Of a DNA stretch of 64,000 nucleotides, positions 45,177 through 52,320 are shown in pieces. The notes beneath the pieces were generated by a model, which saw nothing but the letters and a program-made list of their open reading frames with translations, did not search any database and was not told the DNA's origin. Source of the DNA: Acidobacteriaceae bacterium (GTDB lineage: Bacteria > Acidobacteriota > Terriglobia > Terriglobales > Acidobacteriaceae); contig JAPWKG010000026.1 of the NCBI GenBank assembly GCA_028283625.1, forward strand, positions 1 to 64,000, given 5' to 3'. Each line of letters starts with the position of its first letter. Positions within the stretch are counted from its first letter, which is position 1. Both the position numbers and the translations under genes were made by a program.

Positions 45177-46042
45177 ACGAGAGTGTACATAACGTCTCAG
45201 TGGAGCCGGGGGCAGAGCATGCGCCGCATGCGGTGCATCTGCCAGCGCCGACAGCGTGGCCGATCCTGCTGGCTCTGGGTCTCATGCTGGTGTTTGCCTC
45301 ACTGCTAATGAACCCGATGCTTGGGGTTCTGGGTGGTGTGTTGTCGCTCGTATCTGCAGTGGGCTGGTTCCGTGATGTTCTGCCGGCGGAAAAGCATGTC
45401 GACATTCCGACGACAGAGGAAGAGATTGCCCACGTTCCGCAGTATGATCGCGTGGCCAAGTTCGCCATCACCGAAGAGCATCGCGCGCTTCTTCCGCAGC
45501 ACTCGTTCTCGATAGCAAGCGGCGTGCTGGGCGGCATCATCGGTGGTATCGCGATGGTGATCCCTGCGGAGATCTACGGCGTCATGCGGTATCACAGCAT
45601 CTGGTATGTGGTGAACCTGCTGGGCGGCGCCGGTATCGGCGATTGGATTAATCCGACGCCTGAGCAGCTCACGCACTTCCGGCTTGGCGCCTTTGTCATT
45701 GCCAACATGATTCAGGGCGTGACCACGCTGCTGGTTGGCGTACTGTATGGCGCTCTGCTGCCCGCGTTCCCGAAGCGTCCGATTCTGCTCGGAGGCATTC
45801 TTGCTCCGGCGCTCTGGACGGGTCTGCTGTACTCGGTGATCGGGTTGGTGAATCCGTTCCTGCAGGCGCGGATCGACTGGCTGAGCTTTGCGGCTTCGCA
45901 GGTGGTCTTCGGTGTTGTCGCGGGATATGTGGTCATGAAGCATGGCCAAATCAAGGAACTGTCAACAATGCCGCTCGCGGTTCGAATGGGCGTTGAGGCC
46001 TCTGGCCTTCATCACCATGACTCTGACGGGGGCAACCATTAA
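45173..46042 (+). CDS. Uncharacterised membrane protein of the oxidase operon
   Basis: 289 residues. The N-terminal region (about 25-65, TAWPILLALGLMLVFASLLMNPMLGVLGGVLSL) resembles the two-helix, subunit IV-like (CtaF) proteins of bacterial oxidases. The rest is extra: a hydrophilic link, then about five helices (IASGVLGGIIGGIAMVIPAEI to VVFGVVAGYVVMKHG), ending in a His-rich tail. No redox motif is seen. ATGA overlap with ctaE and one-base stop/start overlap with the cytochrome gene place it tightly in the operon, so an assembly or accessory subunit role is likely. No named family recognised for the long C-terminal part. Confidence 0.7.
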   Translation: MNESVHNVSVEPGAEHAPHAVHLPAPTAWPILLALGLMLVFASLLMNPMLGVLGGVLSLVSAVGWFRDVLPAEKHVDIPTTEEEIAHVPQYDRVAKFAITEEHRALLPQHSFSIASGVLGGIIGGIAMVIPAEIYGVMRYHSIWYVVNLLGGAGIGDWINPTPEQLTHFRLGAFVIANMIQGVTTLLVGVLYGALLPAFPKRPILLGGILAPALWTGLLYSVIGLVNPFLQARIDWLSFAASQVVFGVVAGYVVMKHGQIKELSTMPLAVRMGVEASGLHHHDSDGGNH

Positions 46043-46836
46043 TGAGAATGCAAATGCAGTCTGAAGTTTCATCCCGTGCAAAGAACGTAACGCGCTATGG
46101 ATGCCTTCTGCTGGCCGTATCTTTTCTCGCCGGATGCAAGCTGCCCGGCAAGCCGAAGGACGGTCCGGAAGTTCCCCGGCCTGAGCAGGTCCTGAGCTTC
46201 GATGAACTGTACGCGGCAAACTGTTCCGGTTGCCACGGCGCACATGGGGAAAAGGGTCCGGCGATGAACCTTGCCAACCCGGAGTACCAAGCGCTGGTTG
46301 ACGATGCTTCGCTGCGCGACATCATCGTCAATGGGGAAAAGGGAACGCTGATGCCGGCCTTCGGAGAAAAGCAGGGCGGCGAGCTGACCGACGCGCAGGT
46401 CAATGTCCTGGTAAAGGGTCTGCGCGCAAAGTGGGGCAAGGGCGATGTGTTGTCCGGTTTGAACGCTCCGACGTGGAAGGCTACGCATGCCGGCGACCCG
46501 GCAGCAGGCAAGCTGGTGTATGAAGCTGCTTGCGCTCGTTGCCACAGCGCTTCGGGTTCGCAGCCCAGCAAGGGCGGATCGATCCTCGATGGATCCTTCC
46601 TGGCAGTGGTCAACGAACAGATGATCCGCACCACGGTCATTGCCGGACGCCCTGACCTTGGTATGCCGGATTGGCGATCGCTGAAACAGAGCGGCCCGCT
46701 GACGGACAACGAAGTGACGGATGTGACGGCGTGGTTGATGTCACAGAAGCCTGCTCTCCCAGGACAGCCGTACGGAAGCGCTGCACCGGCTCAGCCCGCT
46801 GCAGCTCCGGCGAACAAGATTTCAGGGAAGGACTAG
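46042..46836 (+). CDS. Dihaem cytochrome c lipoprotein
   Basis: 264-residue periplasmic electron carrier anchored by lipid: lipobox LAGC with the Cys at about 31. Two c-type haem sites, CSGCH (about residue 60) and CARCH (about 165), each in its own cytochrome c domain, with candidate axial Met residues LMPAF and LGMPDW. The C-terminus is Pro/Ala-rich. It begins with the A of the preceding stop (TAATG). Likely carries electrons between the bc module and the caa3 oxidase. Confidence 0.92.
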   Translation: MRMQMQSEVSSRAKNVTRYGCLLLAVSFLAGCKLPGKPKDGPEVPRPEQVLSFDELYAANCSGCHGAHGEKGPAMNLANPEYQALVDDASLRDIIVNGEKGTLMPAFGEKQGGELTDAQVNVLVKGLRAKWGKGDVLSGLNAPTWKATHAGDPAAGKLVYEAACARCHSASGSQPSKGGSILDGSFLAVVNEQMIRTTVIAGRPDLGMPDWRSLKQSGPLTDNEVTDVTAWLMSQKPALPGQPYGSAAPAQPAAAPANKISGKD

Positions 46837-46838
46837 AA

Positions 46839-47477
46839 ATGGAAGGACCAAACAATCCGCTGGAGTCAGAGGCGCAAGTGCGCGACATCTCTCGTCGTAC
46901 GCTCTTGATGAAAATCGGTATCGGTCTCAATGCCCTGGTTGCAGCGGCGATTGCGACCCCGGTCATAGCCTATGTGCTGGGCCCGGTGTTGAAGCGTAAG
47001 GAGTATCTGGACTGGGTCGATCTCGGCTCGCTCTCGAACTTCCCGGTAGGCGAAACGACTCTGGTGAACTACCGGAATCCCTTTACCAACTCCTGGGATG
47101 GCGACACGGCAAATGTTCCTGCGTATGTTCGCCGTACCAGCGATACAGACTTTACGGTGTTCGCAGTGAACTGCGCTCACCTTGGTTGCCCGGTGAAGTG
47201 GTTCAAGGAATCCCAGCTGTTTATGTGCCCCTGCCATGGTGGTGCGTACTACGCGGATGGAAGCCGTGCCTCGGGACCGCCTGAGCGTGGGTTGTTTACC
47301 TACGGCCTGAAGCTGCAAAAAGGCAAGCTTCTCATCAATGCAGGACAGATGCCGACTCTGCAGAATCAAGCCGGCCTTGGCAAGACGCCGTGCTCCGGCG
47401 GCGATGCCTCAGTGAAACCCCAGATTGTTGCGAGGATTGAACCATGCCCTGGTACCGACAAGTCTACGATTGGCTAG
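46839..47477 (+). CDS. qcrA: Rieske iron-sulfur subunit of the bc complex
   Basis: 212 residues. A Tat-type N-terminus (ISRRTLLMK) is followed by a membrane anchor (about 27-50). The 2Fe-2S ligands are C112, H114 (CAHLGC, with C117 as disulfide Cys), C130-P-C132-H133 (CPCHGG, disulfide Cys and ligands). ATG at 46839 is two bases after the cytochrome gene stop. The frame overlaps the start of qcrB by 34 bases. Confidence 0.95.
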   Translation: MEGPNNPLESEAQVRDISRRTLLMKIGIGLNALVAAAIATPVIAYVLGPVLKRKEYLDWVDLGSLSNFPVGETTLVNYRNPFTNSWDGDTANVPAYVRRTSDTDFTVFAVNCAHLGCPVKWFKESQLFMCPCHGGAYYADGSRASGPPERGLFTYGLKLQKGKLLINAGQMPTLQNQAGLGKTPCSGGDASVKPQIVARIEPCPGTDKSTIG

Positions 47478-48928
47478 AGCATCGCCTTCAGCTGGAAGGT
47501 CCGGTCATGGAAGCCATGGTGCATCCGGTACCGAGGAAGACGGCCAGCTGGTGGTATGTATTCGGCTCTGCGAGCTTCGTGCTCCTGATTCTCCAGGTGG
47601 TGACGGGAATCCTGCTTGCTCTGGTGTACGCCCCTTCGGCGGCGCATGCCTGGGACTCGCTTGAGGTTCTGAACCACCAACTTCCGCTCGGTTGGTTCCT
47701 GCGTGCGATGCACGGGTGGGGTTCCAACTTCATGGTCGCCGTGGTGCTGATTCATATGTGCCAGGTGTTCCTGTTCGGTGGTCACAAGTATCCGCGTGAG
47801 TTTACCTGGGTGCTCGGTGTGTGCATGCTGCTCATGACGCTCGGTATGGCGTTTACGGGTCAGGTGCTCCGCTTCGACCAGGATGCGTATTGGGGCCTTG
47901 GTATCGGCGCCTCGATCGCAGGCCGCGTTCCGTTTGTCGGTGGACAGCTGGTGCATCTGATGCTCGGCGGACCGATGATTAACGGCGCGACGCTGACGCG
48001 CTTCTTTGCTCTGCACGTCTTCGTTATTCCTGGTGCGCTGCTGGCCTTTACGGGTCTGCATCTGTGGATGGTGGTCAAGCTCGGTATCAATGAGTGGCCG
48101 ATGCCCGGCCGCATTGTTCGCCGCGAGACCTACATGAAGGAGTACCACGATCTGACGCACACCGATGGCCTGGCCTTTGTGCCGCTGGCGGTGTGGAAGG
48201 ATCTGTTCTTCTCGGCAGCCATCCTGCTTGCAGTTGCAGCCTGCGCTGCGTACTTTGGGCCGTTTGGTCCGAAGGGCGCTCCGGATCCAACGATCATCAA
48301 CACGGTTCCGAAGCCGGACTTCTTCTTCCTCTGGCTCTATACGGTGCTGTCGTACCTGCCGCCGAACCTTGAAACACCGTTCCTTCTTATCGTTCCGCCG
48401 ATCGCCATCGCGTTCCTTATTGCGATTCCGTTCGTGGCTGGTATCGGTGAAAAGAGCTGGTGGCGCCGTCCGGTCGCAGTGTTCGCTGTCTTCTTCATCG
48501 CGGTTTGCTGGGGTGCGTTCACGCAGCTTGGAACGTATACGCCCTGGAGCCCGCAGATGCATGCATGGAGCGGTGCACCGGTTCCTGAGAAGCTTCTGGT
48601 CAACAGAACGCCTCTTGAGCGCCAGGGTGCTGTGGTCCTGCAGCAGAAGCAGTGCCGTAACTGCCATGAACTCGGTGGCATGGGCGGCCAGCGTGGACCT
48701 GCACTTGATGATGTCGCCGGTCACATGACCGAGGATCAGCTCTACAGGCAGGTGCTGCAGGGCGGCGGTAACATGCCGGCCTACGGTGCAGCGTTGTCTC
48801 CTGCGGAGACCACGGCGCTTGTAAAGTTCCTGACCACCCTGAAGGTGAATTACGCACCTGCGGCCTCTGACGCTTCGCGCCAGGTTGCCGATGCGGATAC
48901 AGGGACGGCGGCTACGGGGGCAAGATGA
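47444..48928 (+). CDS. qcrB: Cytochrome b with fused C-terminal cytochrome c domain
   Basis: Quinol-oxidising core of a bc-type complex, 494 residues. Haem b ligands H90, H104, H191 and H205; the pairs are 101 residues apart as in all cytochromes b. The subunit IV-like half follows (about 250-385). The Qo motif, PEWY in most complexes, reads P291-D-F-F294. A periplasmic cytochrome c domain with C404-RN-C-H408 and NMPAYG is fused at the end, replacing a separate c1. This is consistent with low-potential menaquinol as donor. Confidence 0.93.
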   Translation: MPWYRQVYDWLEHRLQLEGPVMEAMVHPVPRKTASWWYVFGSASFVLLILQVVTGILLALVYAPSAAHAWDSLEVLNHQLPLGWFLRAMHGWGSNFMVAVVLIHMCQVFLFGGHKYPREFTWVLGVCMLLMTLGMAFTGQVLRFDQDAYWGLGIGASIAGRVPFVGGQLVHLMLGGPMINGATLTRFFALHVFVIPGALLAFTGLHLWMVVKLGINEWPMPGRIVRRETYMKEYHDLTHTDGLAFVPLAVWKDLFFSAAILLAVAACAAYFGPFGPKGAPDPTIINTVPKPDFFFLWLYTVLSYLPPNLETPFLLIVPPIAIAFLIAIPFVAGIGEKSWWRRPVAVFAVFFIAVCWGAFTQLGTYTPWSPQMHAWSGAPVPEKLLVNRTPLERQGAVVLQQKQCRNCHELGGMGGQRGPALDDVAGHMTEDQLYRQVLQGGGNMPAYGAALSPAETTALVKFLTTLKVNYAPAASDASRQVADADTGTAATGAR

Positions 48929-49860
48929 TCCTACTGGCCCTCCTTGATGCTGATGCGGAAGTGCATTCGCTGGATGACGCAGCAGTTCATGGTTGGTCGT
49001 TACCGCTTGTACCTTTTGTCGGTCTTACCGTTTTGCTGCTGCTCTACTGGCGTGGTCTGCTGGCGGCAAGAAAGACAAGAGAACTAGAACTGCCATGGTG
49101 GCGCGCCGGTGCTTTTACAGCCGGTTGCGCCACCATGTGGCTTGCACTGGCCTCTCCGATTGATGCGCTGGACGATGTGCTGCTTGTGGCGCATATGACA
49201 CAGCACTTTATCCTGATGTCGATCGCTCCGCCGTTGATGATTCTGGGAGCGCCGGTGGTTCCGCTGTTGCGTGGTCTGCCCCGGTGGCTGGTGCGGGGTG
49301 TGGTGGGGCCGTTGATGAGCCTCCGTTGGGTGCATGCGGTGTCCCGCTTCGTGACGCATCCTGCGACCATCTGGTTGGCGATGAATCTGTCTTACATCAT
49401 CTGGCATATCCCAGGGATGTTTGAGCTGACGTTCACCTCGGAGCGGATTCATGACTTCGAGCATCTCTGCTTCTTCATCACATCGCTTGGCTTCTGGTGG
49501 GTTGTTCTTGCGCCGTGGCCGGCTGAGCCGCGATGGCCGCGATGGTCGGTGATTCCTTATCTGCTGGTTGCGGATCTTGTGAATACGGCGCTTTCGGGTA
49601 CGCTGATGTTTTCCGGGAAGGTGCTTTATCCCAGCTATGCTGCTGCAGAGCGCGTGTCGAGCCTGACGCCGCTGCAGGATCAGATTGCGGCTGGCGGTGG
49701 CATGTGGGTCTTCAACTCCATTGTGATGTTGATCCCGGCCTTCTTCCTGACGATTCGTATGCTCTCTCCGCGGCGCTATGCCAAGAAGAAGCCTGTTGCG
49801 GGAAAGCCTGCTCAGCGGTTTGTGGTGATACCGGAAAAGGGTGATCAGCCCGCCCGTTAA
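48925..49860 (+). CDS. ctaG: CtaG-type cytochrome c oxidase assembly protein
   Basis: 311-residue membrane protein of the caa3 CtaG family (Bacillus CtaG type, not the Cox11 type), needed for active caa3 oxidase, probably in copper insertion. About seven helices with the family His residues: VAHMTQHFILM, IIWHIPG and FEHLCFF. ATGA overlap with qcrB. Last gene of the operon; terminator follows after 17 bases. Confidence 0.9.
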   Translation: MILLALLDADAEVHSLDDAAVHGWSLPLVPFVGLTVLLLLYWRGLLAARKTRELELPWWRAGAFTAGCATMWLALASPIDALDDVLLVAHMTQHFILMSIAPPLMILGAPVVPLLRGLPRWLVRGVVGPLMSLRWVHAVSRFVTHPATIWLAMNLSYIIWHIPGMFELTFTSERIHDFEHLCFFITSLGFWWVVLAPWPAEPRWPRWSVIPYLLVADLVNTALSGTLMFSGKVLYPSYAAAERVSSLTPLQDQIAAGGGMWVFNSIVMLIPAFFLTIRMLSPRRYAKKKPVAGKPAQRFVVIPEKGDQPAR

Positions 49861-49877
49861 ATTGCTCTGTTTCTATA

Positions 49878-49917
49878 GAAGACCCGCGAGAACGATGCTC
49901 GCGGGTCTTCTTTTTTC
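49878..49917 (+). terminator. Terminator of the respiratory operon
   Basis: GAAGACCCGCGAG pairs perfectly (13 bp) with CTCGCGGGTCTTC, followed by seven T. Confidence 0.9.
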
Positions 49918-50057
49918 GCTGTGAGGTTGGATCTCTTCGCTCTCTCCGCGGATGTGGCGGGGTGTGCTGCAATAAGATCTTTCCATGCTGCAGGCAGGCG
50001 TTCGACCCCGCCAGGGATTGGGCGAGCTGAAGCAAGCAAGTGTGAGGGAGTCTGAGG

Positions 50058-51002
50058 ATGCAGAGGCGCCGCAAAGTGATCTTCGATACCGACCCGTCGC
50101 CGGATGATGCGGTGGCTTTTCTTTCTGCCATCGCTTCGCGTGAAGAGCTGGAGGTGCTGGCGATTACGACGGTGGCGGGCAATGTTCCTGTCGAGTTGAC
50201 GACGTGCAACGCGCTGAAGGCGCTGGAGCTTGCAGGCGTAACAGAGGTGCCCGTGTATGCCGGCGCCTCTGAGCCGCTGGTGCGGCGGCTGGTGACGGCC
50301 GAGCATGTGCACGGCAGAACCGGCTTTGATGGCTATGATCTTCCGACTCCGAAGAGGCAGGCAGGAACGAAGTTTGCTCCGGATGCGATCGTGGAACTGG
50401 TGATGGCGCAGCCGGCCGGGAGTGTCACATTGTGCTGCCTTGCTCCGTTGACCAATGTTGCGCTGGCGCTGGCAAGAGAGCCGAAGCTGGCTGAGCATCT
50501 TGAAGAGATCGTGCTGATGGGAGGCTCGTGCTTTGAGGGCGGCAACATTACGGCGGCAGCGGAGTTCAATTTCTTCGTCGACCCGGAGGCTGCGGCGCGT
50601 GTCTTCCGAAGCGGCGTTCCGATCACCATGATCCCACTGGATTGCACGCATCAGGCGCTGCTGACCGAGGAGCGTTTGCGTGTGCTGCGCGAGGCGGGAA
50701 CACCGGTCGGCACGGCGTTCTATCATCTGCTGGAATTCAACAAGCGCTTCGACCGAGGCAAATATGGCTGGGAGGGCGGGCCGCTGCACGATGCAACGGT
50801 GACGGCGTTTCTGTTGCAGCCGGAGTTGTTTGCCGGCAGGCGCGTGCATGTGGGGATTGAGTGCGCCAGTACGCTGACGCTTGGAGCCAGTGTGGTGGAT
50901 TGGTGGAGCGTGAGCGGGCAGCAGGCGAATGCGACGGTGCTGCGTTCGGTCGACGGTGAAGGGTACATTCAGCTTATCTTTGAGCGTTTACTACGTCTTT
51001 GA
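50058..51002 (+). CDS. Nucleoside hydrolase (IunH/RihA-like)
   Basis: Splits N-glycosidic bonds of nucleosides, 314 residues, cytoplasmic. The calcium-binding N-terminal motif reads FDTDPSPDDAVAF; the usual Gly after Pro is Ser and the next residue Pro, a small deviation. AITTVAGNV, LGPLTN-like LAPLTNVALAL, the VLMGG strand, AEFNFFVDPEAA and the final LHDATV (catalytic His, metal Asp) are all in place. ATG at 50058 follows GTCTGAGG. Monocistronic. Confidence 0.9.
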   Translation: MQRRRKVIFDTDPSPDDAVAFLSAIASREELEVLAITTVAGNVPVELTTCNALKALELAGVTEVPVYAGASEPLVRRLVTAEHVHGRTGFDGYDLPTPKRQAGTKFAPDAIVELVMAQPAGSVTLCCLAPLTNVALALAREPKLAEHLEEIVLMGGSCFEGGNITAAAEFNFFVDPEAAARVFRSGVPITMIPLDCTHQALLTEERLRVLREAGTPVGTAFYHLLEFNKRFDRGKYGWEGGPLHDATVTAFLLQPELFAGRRVHVGIECASTLTLGASVVDWWSVSGQQANATVLRSVDGEGYIQLIFERLLRL

Positions 51003-51212
51003 GAGCTACGTCTTTGACGTGTGATTGTGCTGATGCGGAATCATTCGACGTACTGCTTCTGGCGCTGGTGGAACCGTTGCGAGAGTTTTGGCTAGCAGGG
51101 ACTGTGGCAAGGGCGGCTCTGATATTGGGATCATCGGCGCGGAGGTACTTGTCTTCCCGTGACATAGCATTGGAGATGATGGCTGCCGAACGGCGGCTGG
51201 ATGGGGATGGAA

Positions 51213-52097
51213 ATGGACTGGAAGCTTCTTCGTCGCGCCGCCTGTGGGGCCGTCGCTCTGTTGGTTGTGTTGCCGGTGGTTGCGCAAACGAGCGGCGTGG
51301 GGGCCCAGTATGACTCAGCCCATGTGTATGTTGCCCCGGCCGATGTTGCGGCCTTTGCGCGCTGTTTTCTGGGCACGTTCGGGGGCGTGAGCACGAAGCA
51401 GGTTGTCAGCACGGTCACGCCGACGCCAAGCTCCACGACGTCTCAGATTCTACAAACTCCCTCGGGCATCGTTTCACTCTTCGGATTCACAACGCCGGTC
51501 CCCGCACCCTTTGGCGCGGAGCGAACCGGGTTTCTGGTGCGGGATCTGGATGTCGCGATCGGAGAAGCGCGCGCCGCCGGCGCCGAAGTGGTCGTGGCAG
51601 CTTTTCCCGATCCGGTCGGCCGTGATGCGATTGTGCGCTTTCCCGGTGGTGTGATGACTCAGCTCTATTGGCACACCAAGGCCCCGAGCTACGCCCCTTT
51701 GGCTCATCTGCCGGAGAACCGGGTATATGTCTCTCTTGACGCCGCGGGAGCGTTTGTGAAGAGCTATCTGCAGTTTTCCGGTGGCAGGATCGAGCAGGAG
51801 ACGCTTCATGCGGACGGAGCCACCATCGGCAGAACGGGGTACTTCTTCCGGGAGCTGACGATCCGTTCTGCGTTCGGGCTTCTCAAGGTGCTGGTCACCG
51901 ATGGGGCCCTTCCGTGGCCCTATGGACGGGAGACCACCGGTTATGCCGTTGCGGATCTCAGCGCGGCACTGCAGCAGGCAAGCTCGCTGGGCGCGATCAT
52001 CGAGGTCAAGCCGGATGCTGCGAACGGCCACTCGGCGATGGTTCGTTTCCCCGGCGGTTACCTCGCAGAACTTCATCAAGATTCCGCGGCGCAGTAG
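51213..52097 (+). CDS. Exported two-domain VOC/glyoxalase-like protein
   Basis: 294 residues. Signal peptide (about 1-25, VVLPVVAQ), then two repeats of a VOC-like half: RTGFLVRDLDVAIGEARAAGAEVVVAAF with IVRFPGGVMTQLY, and TGYAVADLSAALQQASSLGAIIEVKP with MVRFPGGYLAELH. The classic metal His/Glu set is not obvious, so a binding or non-glyoxalase role is possible. ATG at 51213 sits behind GGGGATGGAA; ATG at 51201 adds four residues. Confidence 0.75.
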   Translation: MDWKLLRRAACGAVALLVVLPVVAQTSGVGAQYDSAHVYVAPADVAAFARCFLGTFGGVSTKQVVSTVTPTPSSTTSQILQTPSGIVSLFGFTTPVPAPFGAERTGFLVRDLDVAIGEARAAGAEVVVAAFPDPVGRDAIVRFPGGVMTQLYWHTKAPSYAPLAHLPENRVYVSLDAAGAFVKSYLQFSGGRIEQETLHADGATIGRTGYFFRELTIRSAFGLLKVLVTDGALPWPYGRETTGYAVADLSAALQQASSLGAIIEVKPDAANGHSAMVRFPGGYLAELHQDSAAQ

Positions 52098-52280
52098 AAC
52101 GCCTGCCGATCAAGTGGAGCGCTGGGTGGAACGCTCCGGCAGTCCGGCTTCGCAGCAGTGCGCAGGGGAGGCTCAGGTTTTCCGCAAAGGCTCCGGTTCA
52201 GTGCGCCAGTCTCTGCAGCGATCTACCGTTTAATGCGGGATCGGTGCATTTGGCTGTAGAGGGATTTAGCGCCCTTCAAT

Positions 52281-52301
52281 ATAGGACTAGACTGGTCCTA
52301 T
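52281..52301. promoter_or_regulatory. Near-perfect inverted repeat upstream of the TonB receptor gene
   Basis: Arms ATAGGAC and GTCCTAT flank tagactg; the inner AG/CT also pairs, so only one position pair is mismatched over 21 bases. It lies 20 bases before the start codon, so it likely overlaps the promoter or leader; probable operator for a dimeric repressor. Confidence 0.55.
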
Positions 52302-52320
52302 TGGATTGGAGGCTGTTTTC

